Shown here: piece after piece, positions 1 to 11,393 of the stretch
Numbering within the stretch: the stretch's first letter is position 1
Layout: the number at the start of each line of letters is the position of its first letter
Source: Rhizopus sp. PT2906
Lineage: Eukaryota; Mucoromycota; Mucoromycetes; Mucorales; Rhizopodaceae
Assembly: GCA_025529335.1 (NCBI GenBank)
Contig: JAMYHX010000146.1
Coordinates: forward strand, 1-64,000
DNA: 64,000 bases
Direction: 5' to 3'
Position numbers and translations under genes: made by a program
The notes under the pieces: model-generated
The model's input: only the letters and a program-made list of their open reading frames with translations
Database searches by the model: none
What the model was told of the DNA's origin: nothing

Positions 1-1778
1 ACTCATAAGGAAATCACTGCTGAGGAAGAAGATGGCTTTACTGCTGTTGGTGCAGGAGGAAAAGCAATTGTCAATCTCACCTCTGAAAATGTTTTGGCTC
101 GCTTAAGAGAAGTTTTAGAAAGCCGTGGTAGAAAGGTAAAGAATGACATGTATGCATGGCAATGGATGGGGCTTATAGCGATATTGTATAGAACACAGAT
201 CGTGTTGAACAGATCAACATTTTGGAATCTTTGTTAGAGAAAGCAAGATCACCCTTCCAAAAGATTTCTGTTTTATTAGCTCTTATTGCTTCTCGTTTCG
301 ATCTTAATGTTGGCAAGGCCCCTTTCATGGACGTTGCTACATGGAAGTCTGCTACCAACGAATTCAACAGCTTGCTTCAAGAGCTTGAAACCAATAAATC
401 CTTCATGGTCACCGAAGATGCAGAAGATCTTGACAATGAAGACAGAGACGTCGTTCCAAAAGCCGGCGAGGTTATTAAACTTAGAGGATCCATTGTCAGT
501 TTTGTCGAACGTTTAGATGATGAATTTAACAAGTCTCTTCAAAACATTGACCCTCATGCAACTGAATACATTGACCGCCTTAGAGATGAAGCTACCATCT
601 ATGCTTTGTTACACCGTTCTCAGTTCTATCTAGAAACATACAACATGACATCTGCTATTCCTAGAGTCATCTTCCGCAAGTTAGATCATGTTTACTACAA
701 GCCTGAAAATGTCATCAAGTCACTCGAGATCGCCAGTAAGAAGCTTTTACCCGACTACGTTGTCACCAAGGTTACTACTGCCGAAGAACCCTCTGAGTTG
801 ATCAACCAGCTTTGCAACTATCTCTATAACGATACTTCAAGTGTATTCCGTACCCGTGCTATGCTTTGCCATATTTATCATTATGCTCTTCTTAAGAAAT
901 ACTACACTGCCCGTGACTTATTATTAATGTCCCACGTACAAGATTCCATTCATCAAGCCGATATTGCCACTCAAATCTTATATAATCGTGCTATGGTTCA
1001 ACTCGGTATCTGTGCTTTCCGTGAAGGTTTGATCAAAGAATCCCATGCTACCCTTTCCGAGATTCAAGGATCTGGTCGTGTTAAAGAACTTTTGGCTCAA
1101 GGTGTTCAAACTCAACGCTTCAATCAACCTACTACTATGGATGTTGAAGCTGCTGAACGTCAACGTCAATTGCCTTTCCATATGCACATCAATTTGGAGC
1201 TTTTGGAATGTATCTTTTTGACATGTTCTATGCTTTTAGAAATTCCTGCTCAAGCACAGGCTGGACCTAATAACAAAAAGTTCATCTCTAGACCCTTCCG
1301 TAGATTACTTGATTATAATGAACGTCAAGCATTCTGTGGCCCACCCGAAAATACAAGAGATCATATCATGAGTGCTGCCAAGGCCTTAGCATCAGGTGAA
1401 TGGGAAAAGGCAAAGGAATACATCTTGGCTATCAAGATTTGGGATTTGATGACCGAAACAAACAAGATCAAAGAAATGCTTGTGCGCAAGATTCAAGAAG
1501 AAGGACTTCGTACATACTTGTTTACGTATGCTTCTTACTACTCCACAGTTGGATTAGCACAATTATCCAAAATGTTTGACTTGCCTATTAATACAGTCTC
1601 TGCCATTGTTGCAAAGATGATTTTCAATGAAGAATTAGCAGCGTCACTAGATCAAGTCACTCAATGTGTCGTCTTACATCAAGTTGAACTTTCTAGACTC
1701 CAAGTACTTTCTTTACAATATTCTGAAAAAGTGGCCAATCTTGTTGAACAAAATGAAAAATTAACAACAACCTTTTAA
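1..1778 (+). CDS. NIP1: Translation initiation factor eIF3 subunit c, 5'-truncated
   Basis: This is the C-terminal part of the eIF3c scaffold subunit, which helps recruit the 40S ribosome, eIF1 and eIF5 in the cytosol. The gene starts before the window. Predicted exons are 1-135 and 192-1778. The 56-nt intron (gtaaag...tatag) joins an exon ending in LREVLESRGRK to one starting NTDRVEQINILESLLEKA, a junction that restores the conserved eIF3c reading. The central part carries the family segment HMHINLELLECIFLTCSMLL, and the last ~130 residues look like a PCI domain (YYSTVGLAQLSKMFDLPINTV). The tail ends in a short hydrophilic stretch and TAA at 1776-1778. The next gene is convergent, 100 bp away. 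The family assignment is firm; only the N-terminus is missing. Confidence 0.93.
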
Positions 1779-1878
1779 ATCAATTGCTTTTCTTTCACTT
1801 TCCCCCCCTCTTTTTCTCCTCTTCATTTTTATTGTCTATTGAAAATAAAATACAAAACTTTGTGTAATAAAGAGTTAC

Positions 1879-2693
1879 TTAAACAGTTCTTTTGGTTTGA
1901 AAGAAGTGCTTGAGATAATGAATTTGAAGGAAACAGACTGTGATCAATAGACCCAATTGAGCAATAGACCACCACTTGACACGAGCATTGGTACTTTCAA
2001 CAGCTAATAAAGATGGTTTACATCATAAACAAACAAGTAATATGTTAAACTTACTATCTCTGTGTCTACGTTCTCTAGCTACAATGTATTCTTGAGCTGA
2101 TTTAATAGCAAAGATACTATCTGCCAATTCTTCTATTTCATGTTTCAAAGGATCGGTTTGAACTAGGAGTGATGTTGGATATACAGCTTGTGGTAAAGTT
2201 AAGTGTTACTATTACCTGCAGTACTCTTTTCATGAACACGCGTGTTAAAACTGATCACCTTGGTGGATTGAGATGTTTTCTCATTAGAGAAACAAAAGGT
2301 ATACTTTCCAGTTTCCTTGGCGGTTATAGTATAAGCACCTTGGTCATGATGAGAATCTGTTGCCATGATCGTGTCTTGAGGACTTGTCAACTATATATGT
2401 TTAAAAGAGAGAGAGACTTAATACTCGTTATTATTGCTATTATTTTTATTACCCAAAAGTCAATATCATAGTCTCCTCCGTGAGCAACCTATTGAATGTG
2501 AGTTTAATGAGGACATGCATCCCTTGATGTTTCTTACTTGATAGGTGATAGACATTGAATCATCATGATTCATATATTCAAAGAAGCATTCTTTTTTGTG
2601 AGGCTCAATGGCAAGAGTTAAAGCGGAAACACTGCCTAAGCAAAGTAAAATGGTGAAAAGGAATGGAGTAACTGCCTGGTTTGAAAACTTCAT
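1879..2693 (-). CDS. EMP24: p24 family cargo receptor (EMP24/TMED2 type)
   Basis: A COPII/COPI vesicle membrane protein of the early secretory pathway. Five exons are predicted on the minus strand: 2693-2538, 2488-2453, 2390-2216, 2162-2055 and 2003-1879, with introns of 49 to 62 nt. Seen in the translation: a signal peptide (FLFTILLCLGSVSALT), the GOLD-domain start with the conserved Cys (HKKECFFEYM), a second Cys in GKYTFCFSNEKTS, a coiled-coil stretch (DPLKHEIEELADSIFAIKSA), one membrane segment (WWSIAQLGLLITVCFL) and a short cytosolic tail with FF and a terminal Val (LKHFFQTKRTV), typical of COP-binding p24 tails. The tail and the GOLD domain fit the beta (Emp24) subfamily better than delta (Erv25). 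The start is the ATG directly before the signal peptide; an in-frame upstream ATG at 2834 lacks such support. Confidence 0.88.
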
Positions 2694-2941
2694 CTTGAAT
2701 TCAAGTTTTGTAAAATAATATTCAAGTTTGTCAGTTGTGTCCAAGTCAATACTTATTGGCTTCACTCCGACTTCAATGTGATACAGGCTTTCTTTCTGTT
2801 GATTCGAGGGGGGGGGGAGGACAGATGTGCGCATACAGTTAATATACTTCTTGTAGTTTATGCATTTATTAATTATTGATCAACATAATAGAGAGAAGTA
2901 GATACAGTCATATAACCAAGAAAGGTGGAATGTACTCATAG

Positions 2942-2997
2942 CCAATAGTAAATAACTATGGCAACAGTGTTTACATGCGTCTGTATTAATATAAAAG
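2942..2997 (+). promoter_or_regulatory. CCAAT box and TATA box of the small secreted-peptide gene
   Basis: A CCAAT pentamer at 2942-2946 and TATAAAAG at 2990-2997 precede the ATG at 3046 by about 100 and 50 bp. This spacing fits a TATA-driven gene starting at 3046 and argues against the upstream in-frame ATG at 2958, which lies between the two boxes. Confidence 0.45.
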
Positions 2998-3045
2998 AGA
3001 GGCAATATTTTTCACAACAGTTTGAACTTGTACTTTTTTACTCAA

Positions 3046-3414
3046 ATGCAAACCAAGCTTGTTATTCTTACTATCTGTGCTTCTCATGTCGCTATTGGTT
3101 TTGCTACTCCTTCTCCTCAAGGTTCAACAGTGCTAATGAATTAGGCTTTGGTATTCCCGACGATGAACAAGCTCCTCCTGGTATTGATAATCTAGGTCTT
3201 ACTGGCGGCCCTGAGGAAAGCGCTGAAGTTACGACTTTGGGTGATCCAAATAACGAATCAATGGTTGTATTGGTACGAAGAAGAAGACGTGGTGGTCGTT
3301 TCCTTCGTCGTTTACGTCGTTATAGAGGGAAAAAAAAAAACTACGAAAAATGGAGGAACCACTCAAGGCACCATCATCCATTTAAAGAAACCTCATAATG
3401 TTAAAGTACAATAA
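3046..3414 (+). pseudogene. Small secreted Arg-rich peptide precursor, reading frame broken
   Basis: Not a recognised family. The ATG at 3046 opens a classical signal peptide (MQTKLVILTICASHVAIGFA) that stops at TAG about 100 nt later. The following frame, offset by one, reads an acidic Gly/Pro/Glu-rich spacer and then a strongly basic patch with RRRRRGG, FLRRLRRYRG and KKK (about 3280-3340). Behind an 11-A run the original frame reopens and runs to TAA at 3412-3414, while the middle frame itself runs to TAA at 3396-3398. Signal peptide, acidic spacer and cationic end is the layout of many secreted cationic peptides. The break could be a sequencing indel, a real mutation, or a splice of only 23 nt, which would be far shorter than the other introns here. 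A TATA and a CCAAT box lie upstream, so the locus looks like a gene. Function unknown. Confidence 0.45.
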
Positions 3415-4118
3415 GCTTCAATAAACTTGATACTTCTTTTTACACATATTCCTTTCAATATTTCTGTTTCTATGATCGGCTTGTCAGCAAAATTACTATT
3501 AAAAACTCGCAAGGAAATTAATAAACAACCTGTATACAGAGTGACTCAAATACTTGAAATGCATCTGTTGCTACAAGTGATTGGCATCTTTTACTTTTAT
3601 ATACCTGCCAGTTAAAAATGGTTACAGTGTATTTTGTTCAACACTAGTGTGTACCTGTGACTGTATACATACATCATATAATTATGAAAGTATAGTTACA
3701 CCTTATTGGATCAAATTTAATTCTGCTTCCTTAATGTATCAAAAGTAGAGCTTGATAGGACTTTAGATTCGAGATATTTAATCATCTATAGAATGTTGGT
3801 CAAAAAGAATAGTCCAAAGTAAATATGATCAATCTTGGCCTCTTTTATCAAAAGACAGTAATGCGATGGGAGATCTATTGTCTGGCTTTTAATCTGTTAT
3901 CTTTTTGACTGTTGGTGACATCCTAACAGCACTTTTAATGTCAGTAGTTATTAAGCTGACATAGCTAGAGCAGAACAATAGTAACTCGTGCTGCTCTTTT
4001 GAATGCATAGAGTAGTATTCTTTTTAGGGGCAATTGAAATAAGAGAGAGAGAGGGGGGGTAAACAGAATGTGTCATAGACTTAATTTATCTCCGATGATT
4101 TAAACAAAAGAACAAGAA
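3415..4118. other. Intergenic, no gene supported
   Basis: About 700 bp of AT-rich DNA between the peptide locus and the CPA2 promoter. Only short open frames without a convincing start or composition are present. A G-rich and GA-rich stretch lies around 4040-4060. Confidence 0.5.
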
Positions 4119-4150
4119 TGACTCACCTTTAAGTCACTAGTATATAAAAG
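4119..4150 (+). promoter_or_regulatory. Gcn4/CPC1-type box and TATA box of CPA2
   Basis: The heptamer TGACTCA at 4119-4125 is the consensus of Gcn4-type bZIP activators. TATATAAAAG follows at 4141-4150, about 90 bp before the upstream ORF and 180 bp before the CPA2 ATG. A second copy of the heptamer stands before TRP5 in this window. Box identity is seen; control by a Gcn4 homologue is inferred from known fungal general amino-acid control. Confidence 0.5.
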
Positions 4151-4239
4151 GCCTTTCTTGCCCTTTGTTCTCTCTTTTTCTTTTTTCTTAAAAAACAAAA
4201 CAAGAATAAGAGAAAGAAGCTTGTTTCTAGTTTTTTTTT

Positions 4240-4320
4240 ATGTCTATTGCTTTTTATTTAATTACTTCTGGTCTTTTGGCATTCGATAAAACTTATATTG
4301 ATAACATTTTAATCAAGTAA
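4240..4320 (+). other. Upstream ORF of 26 codons in the CPA2 leader
   Basis: An ATG at 4240, in a T-rich context, opens MSIAFYLITSGLLAFDKTYI plus six more residues and ends at TAA 4318-4320, six nt before the CPA2 ATG at 4327. It is the first ATG after the TATA box at 4141-4150, so scanning ribosomes should meet it first unless transcription starts further in. Its sequence does not resemble the arginine attenuator peptide known from the small-subunit gene (CPA1/arg-2). Whether it is translated or regulatory is unknown. Confidence 0.5.
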
Positions 4321-4326
4321 AACAAC

Positions 4327-7300
4327 ATGCATATCATTGACTCAATTCCTCTCTCTACTCCTCCCTCCCATGTCAATTCTCGTGAAGGTGCTGCTGTAAA
4401 GGTGTCTGAAGAAATACTCTCCAATGTACCTCTTGTAGATGTCAAAAAGGTTCTCGTCGTAGGCTCAGGCGGTCTCAGTATCGGCCAAGCAGGTGAATTT
4501 GATTATTCAGGTAAGATAATATATAATATAAAAAATGATTGTCGTTTTCTAATTCATCTTTTAGGTTCACAAGCTATCAAAGCCTTGCGTGAATCAGGTA
4601 TTCAAACCATCCTTGTGAATCCAAACATTGCTACAATCCAAACTTCGCATACTCTGGCTGATAAAGTCTACTTCTTACCTGTCACATGTGAATATGTCTC
4701 TCACATCCTCGAAAAGGAGCGTCCTGATGGTATCTTGCTTACATTCGGTGGTCAGACAGCCTTAAACTGTGGTATCGAGCTCGATCGCTCGGGTATCCTC
4801 GAACGCTTAAACGTCAAGGTCCTTGGTACACCCATCAAGACCTTGATCACCTCTGAGGATCGTGATTTGTTTGTCAAAGCGCTGAATGGTAATTCATTCT
4901 TCGAACTGATAAGCAAAATTAGATAATCTTACATCTCAATCTTTTTGAATAGAAATTAACATTCCCGTCGCCCAGTCCACCGCTGTTTCAACTGTCGAAG
5001 AAGCATTAGAGGCTGCCCGTGTGATTGGCTATCCTGTTATTGTCCGCTGTGCCTACGCACTAGGTGGTCTTGGCTCTGGTTTTGCCGATAATGAAGCTGA
5101 ATTGCGTTCATTAGCCACCAAGTCATTATCTCTTGTTCCTCAATTATTGGTAGAAAGATCAATGAAGGGCTGGAAAGAGATTGAATATGAAGTCATGCGT
5201 GACTCTGCCAATAACTGTATTACTGTCTGTAACATGGAAAACTTTGATCCTTTGGGTGTTCACACCGGTGAATCTATTGTCGTTGCTCCTTCTCAAACAT
5301 TAAGCGATGAAGAATATCATATGCTTCGTACAGCTGCCATCAAGATTATTCGTCACTTGGGTGTTGTAGGTGAATGTAACGTTCAGTATGCTCTCAACCC
5401 TAGAAGCTTAGAATACAGAGTTATCGAAGTCAATGCTCGTCTGAGTCGTTCTAGTGCTCTCGCTTCTAAAGCCACTGGTTATCCTCTTGCCTTTATTGCT
5501 GCCAAGATTGCACTGGGTCATACCTTACCTAGTCTCCAAAATGCGGTTACCAAGACAACAACAGCTTGCTTTGAACCTGCTCTCGATTACGTCGTAACCA
5601 AAATCCCTCGTTGGGATCTTTCCAAGTTTCAGTATGTTGATCGTCACATCGGTTCTGCCATGAAATCTGTCGGTGAAGTCATGGCTGTTGGTAGAACATT
5701 TGAAGAAAGTTTGCAAAAGGCTATTCGTCAAATTGACCCCCGTTTTCTTGGATTTGAAGGCCTTCCTGAAGAGTTTGAAGATGTTGATGACGTACTTCGC
5801 AACCCTACTGATCAGCGTTTGTTTGCTCTTGGTCAAGTCATGTTGAATAAGGACAAGGCTATTCGTGAACGATACACGGTTGATAAATTGAATGAGTTAA
5901 CCAACATCGACAAATGGTTCCTGTACAAGTTACAAAAGATCGCTCGTATTCAATTGATGTTGTCTGAACAAGCAAACATTCCACTCAATCAATTTCCTGT
6001 TGAACTGCTCTTGGATGCCAAGAAGGCTGGTTTTGCTGACATCAAGATTGCTCAATTGATCGGATCTGATGAGCTCTCCGTCCGAGCATTACGTAAACAA
6101 CATGGTATCGTGCCTATTGTCAAACGAATTGATACCGTAGCCGCCGAATTCCCTGCTCACACCAACTACCTCTACACAACTTACAACGCAACCAAGAACG
6201 ATGTATCATTTGAAGATAAGGGTACTATGGTTCTTGGCTCTGGTGTCTACCGTATTGGTTCATCTGTCGAGTTTGATTGGTGTGGCGTATCTTGTACACG
6301 ATCCTTGCGTGAGCTTGGTGAAAAGACAATCATGGTGAACTATAACCCAGAAACTGTATCGACCGACTTTGATGAGTGCGACCGTTTGTACTTTGAAGAA
6401 CTCAGCTTTGAGCGTGTGATGGATATTGCGGAGCTCGAAGGCGCCAAGGGCGTTGTAGTGAGTGTGGGTGGTCAACTGCCTCAGAACATTGCTCTCAAGT
6501 TACACCAGAACAAGGTCAACATCCTTGGTACCTCTCCTGTAATGATTGATGCTGCTGAGGATCGTTTCCAATTCTCAAAGATGTTAGACAAGATTGGCGT
6601 AGATCAACCTGCTTGGAAAGAACTTAGTAGCGTGGAGGATGCATTCCAATTTGCACAGGACGTAGGCTATCCAGTTCTCGTTCGTCCTTCTTATGTTCTC
6701 TCTGGTGCAGCAATGAATGTAGCCTATACTCCTGAAGCACTCAAACACAATCTTACTTATGCCACAAGTGTTTCTCCTCTGCACCCTGTTGTGATCACAA
6801 AGTTTATCGAGAATGCCCAAGAAATCGATGTTGACTGTGTTGCAAGCAATGGTGTCGTCCTCGTTCACGCTGTCTCGGAACACGTCGAGAATGCTGGTGT
6901 GCACTCTGGTGATGCTACCTTGGTCTTACCTCCTCGTGACCTATCTCAACAGACAATGGCTCGTTTAAAGGACATTGCAGACAAAGTTGCTGAAGCCTTC
7001 CAGATCACGGGACCATTCAACATGCAGATTATCAAGCAAGACATCCCTGGTCAGCAAGAGCCTTTACTCAAGGTTATCGAGTGTAACCTTCGTGCCTCTC
7101 GTTCCTTCCCATTTGTATCCAAGGTATTGGGCATTAACTTTATCGATGTGGCTACACGAGCCCTTGCTCAAAAGGGAGTTCCTTCTGCAGTCGATTTGAT
7201 GAAAAAGGAATATGCTTATCAAGCCATCAAAGTACCTCAATTCTCCTGGACTCGTTTACAAGGTGCTGATCCTTTCTTGGGTGTCGAAATGGCATCTACA

Positions 7301-7828
7301 GGAGAAGTCGCTTGCTTTGGTAAAGATAAGCATCAAGCATTCTGGGCCGCCATACAAGCAACACAAAACTTTAGAATTCCTAAACAAGGGACTGGTGTGT
7401 TGATTGGAGGAGACCGTGTAACAGACATGAACGATTATATATTTATAGCAAAAACATTACATCATCAACTTGGACATCCTATCTTTGTGCCTACCGAACA
7501 AGATAAAGCAGTGATGGACAAGAATGGCATTCCTTCTGTTTGTTTGCCGATCGCTTCATGTGCGGAAGATAAGAGGCAACTTGGAAAGTTGTTCAAGGAT
7601 AATCAAATCCGTTTGGTGATACATCTGGCCAAGGTTCGTGCACCGGACCAATTGGACGAAGGTTATGTCTGTCGTCGAGCAGCTGTAGATTTTGGTATTC
7701 CTTTATTGAACGATTCCAAAGTTGCAGTATTATTTGCAGAATCATGTGTGAAGCACAGAGTTGAACATAGCAATGGTATTCCGGATGAAGTCAAGAGTTG
7801 GAGTGACTTTGTTGATGCAAAAATTTAG
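4327..7828 (+). CDS. CPA2: Carbamoyl-phosphate synthase, arginine-specific, large subunit
   Basis: Makes carbamoyl phosphate from ammonia (delivered by the glutaminase subunit), bicarbonate and two ATP for arginine synthesis. Exons 4327-4510, 4565-4888 and 4953-7828 give 1127 aa, close to yeast Cpa2. The first intron is 54 nt, in frame and without a stop. Two homologous synthetase halves are visible. The first starts with GSGGLSIGQAGEFDYSG and has the ATP-grasp segment RCAYALGGLGSG; the second starts with GSGVYRIGSSVEFDWCG and has RPSYVLSGAAMNV. The last ~140 residues form the MGS-like regulatory domain. There is no GATase domain, so this is the stand-alone large chain rather than the pyrimidine CAD/Ura2 fusion. 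No clear mitochondrial presequence is visible; localisation is left open. A 26-codon upstream ORF and a TGACTCA box precede it. Confidence 0.95.
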
Positions 7829-8472
7829 ATTTCATAATAATAAATAGAGTTTATTTCATCGTGCATAAAGCATCTTGTGTGTTGAACAATGCGTGTATTA
7901 TAAAAGGTCGCACGAGGGGGGAGGGGGAATCAATGGGAAAAGGACCTTTTTTTTCTTTATGCACTCCTGTTATCCCTTGTTTTATCATTCATCTGAAGCG
8001 TGACAGAACACGTCAATTTTCCCCTTTAAAAGTTAAATTGATTTAAACAATAAATGATTGAATGAGTCTGTCAATGCTTCATAATTTTTGTCTTTTAAAC
8101 CTTATTAAGTGTAGCTATGTTCCATAATCTTCTACTTTAAAAGAATGTTGTTTAAAATAATAGAAAGGAAAAGCACATGAATTTTCATAATAATAATAAT
8201 AAAAAGAGTCATATTTATTTATTTATTTATTTTTTATACAGAAACAGGCTGATGTTTAAAGATCGTAAGAATATTATATCTAAACAACAAAAAAGATGTA
8301 GTATATAAATGTGATATATATATAGAGATAAAAAGAGAGAGATAGAGATTGTGTGCTTGCGTATATATAAAAGTATGTATAAAGTAACAATAAAAGTATA
8401 GTTTCGTTTTCGTTTTCTTGTGTATGTACATTATAGACAATTTCATAGGTTGTGTATACATGTATAGAGAAA
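7829..8472. other. Intergenic, no gene supported
   Basis: 3' region of CPA2 and of the convergent small gene. It is rich in A/T with short TTTA repeats near 8215-8235 and GATA/TA-rich tracts at 8310-8350. Open frames here are low-complexity and not credible. Confidence 0.5.
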
Positions 8473-8778
8473 TCAGTAAGCGAGATTACTGACAACAAAT
8501 TTGGCTTGAGAGATAAAGTGAGCTCTAGTATCTCCCATGCTAAATGATCTTGGTCGATGTCTATCTTCATTTACATTGGATTGTTGAATGTTGGGAATAA
8601 TAAAGCTAGTATCATTAGGCATTGGATTATTGGTTCTGGCAATCGATAATTCTTCAACCATTTTGTTAGACGAAGCTAAAATTTGTCGAAGTTCTTGACA
8701 AGCTTCATCGGTTTGATCTCCCATTGCATAGTAATTGTATCTTGAAGGCTTTTGTGGGCATGGCGCAATAATATTCAT
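8473..8778 (-). CDS. Small hypothetical protein, 101 aa
   Basis: Single-exon frame from ATG (8778) to TGA (8473-8475). I do not recognise the family. The translation begins MNIIAPCPQKPSRYNYYAMG, continues with a helical stretch likely to form a coiled coil (EACQELRQILASSNKMVEEL), then a polar linker rich in Asn, and ends in a second short amphipathic segment (AHFISQAKFVVSNLAY). No signal peptide or membrane segment is visible. The composition is protein-like rather than low-complexity, unlike neighbouring frames. A long empty region lies upstream. It could be a small adaptor subunit, but this is not supported by any motif. Confidence 0.5.
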   Translation of the reverse strand: MNIIAPCPQKPSRYNYYAMGDQTDEACQELRQILASSNKMVEELSIARTNNPMPNDTSFIIPNIQQSNVNEDRHRPRSFSMGDTRAHFISQAKFVVSNLAY

Positions 8779-11393
8779 CGATACAAAAAACTAAATAATG
8801 AATAGCAGAGAAAAAAGAGAATAAAAAAGAAAAAGGGTCCTCACTCCTTTAAGTTTAAAAATAATTCAAATTCCGAAATCCAATCATATGCCATATGTAT
8901 TTTTAACTCTCGCTTAGGCAACATCAAGGGATTGAAGTTAACAAAGTCTCCTTTTTTGTGTTTAATTTTTTTTTTTAGTGTTGAAACATGAATAAGGAAA
9001 ACTTTTTTATACAATATTTAAAAAGTCAGTATTGAATTTGGAGCGACTTGTATTAATAACGGGGCTTATTTCAACTGAAGAGACATGACGTATTTCTAAC
9101 AAGATTCATAGAGTTTACAACGATTCTATTCTTTTGAAATAACGCTTATGATACACATTGATTGCCTCTAATAGCTGTCACTCATAAAGAATGCATGCCA
9201 TATAACATTTGACGCGAGATATTCTAGCGTATGTCCTTCAGAAGCTTGTCATAAAGTGGCTAAACATTAAAGAGAATAAATAAGTAATTCTCCGAAACTT
9301 TGAAGTATAGCCAAGTTATCATGAGTGACTAGATGATTATTCTCAAAGAAGAAAAAAAAACATAATGGTGACATAGGAATCCTCTAGCGCTAACCAAATG
9401 TACACATAAAATACTACAATGTGATCAAGCTGATCGCAAAAAAAGCCTTATTTACTCTGCACTTGATGTAGTTGATAGAGTATAATTGAGATCAAAACCT
9501 GAGAAAATGGCTATACGGATTTTCAAATGGAATTTAACCATAGCCCATCTTGGCTTATCCTCTTCAATGAGCCCACAATGATAATACTGATTCTACATAG
9601 AAAATGAAAATAAATCTCATCTTTGTAATATCTTTAGTAGGACTGCTTGATCTGACAAAGATAAACAAAGGAAAATATGTTGAAAAGGGGTATACGCTGC
9701 ATGCTTGCCAAATGAGGTACATAAAAGTACGTTCTTTGTTTCCAAAGAAAATGTGAGTTTTCCGCAATTAAGCCTTTCATGGCCTCTGTATCGCATTTTA
9801 TTCAAGATACAAGGTGTTCGCCAAGTGTTGAAAACAAAGAGAATTGTTTTGAACCATAGCTTCTAAAAATATATATCAATCAATGACAGCTTTGTAACAA
9901 TGAAATAAACAAAAAAAAAATCGACGCATTCCAACTGGATTTACGTTGGTTCACATAGACATCTAAATGTGCAAAATTGTCGTCAAACCATATATAGTCT
10001 AAAACCTGTTAGGCAAAACGTCTATTTTAAGTAGCAATGTTTACATAAATGTTATGTTTGAAGATACACTGATCATTACTGTTCTTACACTGCTTCTGTA
10101 GTACAGTTCAAAGCGGTCAAGAATAACGAACTATGAGAAATCATACTTTAGATTACAGTTGGTTTATCCTGATAGCACTTCCCATTTAGCATGTATATAG
10201 ATAAGTCAAATATATAGATTCTTACTTTGCACAGTTATTCTACGTCTCTTGATGCTTTTAGTCATTGTAAAAACATGCCAAGAGCGTGTCAAGAGTACAA
10301 TGACCAAATCAAAAACACAGGTGGTATAACGAAAAGTATGATAAATCAATAAGCAATAGCTTAGTGTATTTTTTGTTAAATGACTGATAAATAAGCATAA
10401 TGATAGATTTTATTCAAGCATTACTTTAGCTACTAATGATGCACTTACTCATCTGATGACATGAATGTGAAACAGAACTAGTTAGACACCGGTAACACAC
10501 GCGCTTGTTTAAGGCATGGGTAACCCGTTAGGAACCGTTTGATATGGAACTGTTTGTACCTGTTTATAGATTTGTTTATAGCTTCATCATATCCTTTTAT
10601 CCTTTGATACAACTATTGCATAACACTTTTCTGTACCGTTTCTCCCTTGGACTTTTTTTTTGTCAGATTTATCAAATATGAATAATGTTTGCATTTGCAT
10701 AAAGTATACGTCAATCGAATAGTAAAATCTTACAGTTTGGAAATGCTGTGCATCTTGGATTTCCTAAACGATTCCTGAATTCTTTGTCAAAGTTTTCTTT
10801 GATAACAAAGTGCTCAACAGCTGAAGCATATAATACCTAAATATGGTAAAAATTTATTTCCCATTTTGGTCTTACAATGAGCAAAAGTCAGGCAGAGTCG
10901 AATTTCTTTTCTTTTTATATCAGTTGAGGCTTGATAATAAAGGAAAAAAGAGATACAAACAGCTTTAAATAGATATACATTTGAAATGGAAGTCATATGG
11001 ATTAACGTCATATAGACTAATGGTTTTAGTTTGAGTCATTTGCTTAAATTTTATTTTATTGCACTTGCAAAGTCAAGTTGTATTTTGTAACTGGGCTGAA
11101 GTCCCCTTTATGTTGAAACCTCGATGATTTTGATGCGCGCAGTAGCTTTTGTGATCAAGACCTAGAATACTTCAGCCCAAAATGTTGAGGCAATGTTGTT
11201 ATCGATGCCTAATTAGAGAGTTTACAAAAAAGCAAAGCCTCTGTTACACACAGCGTAGATAGCCGATTTTGGAGTTTTAATGATTTAAAAATAGAAAACT
11301 TTTATACTATTTAAAGTGTATCTCTTTTGGACCATTCCTTTCTCTTTCTCTTTACTATTTTACTATTATCTTTTTCTTTTGTCATATAACGAG
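8779..11393. other. Long intergenic region, no gene recognised
   Basis: 2.6 kb of AT-rich DNA between two divergent genes. All open frames are under about 70 codons, overlap each other and have unprotein-like composition. No terminal repeats, transposase motifs or RNA gene were seen. CCGTT-type motifs occur near 10526-10645 (for example CCGTTAGG and ACCGTTTC), similar to motifs before the bHLH gene. Confidence 0.45.

Noticed and set aside
3122..3144. 23-nt intron to repair the secreted peptide gene
   Set aside because: It has GT and AG ends and would bridge the frames, but is about half the length of the shortest credible introns here, so an indel is more likely.
3542..3548. Further TGACTCA copies at 3542-3548 and 51144-51150
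   Set aside because: They are not close to the start of a recognised amino-acid biosynthesis gene; chance copies are expected in 64 kb.
4240..4320. Identity of the CPA2 upstream ORF with the arginine attenuator peptide
   Set aside because: The peptide shows none of the conserved residues of the fungal attenuator peptide, and that peptide is known from the small-subunit gene.
11316..11393. N-terminal extension of the fucosyltransferase-like protein
   Set aside because: The extension begins with GTG, not ATG, and would add a second hydrophobic stretch; the ATG at 11394 gives a normal type II membrane layout.
8779..11393. Possible transposon in the empty 2.6-kb region
   Set aside because: No terminal repeats, target duplications or transposase/reverse-transcriptase motifs could be found by eye.
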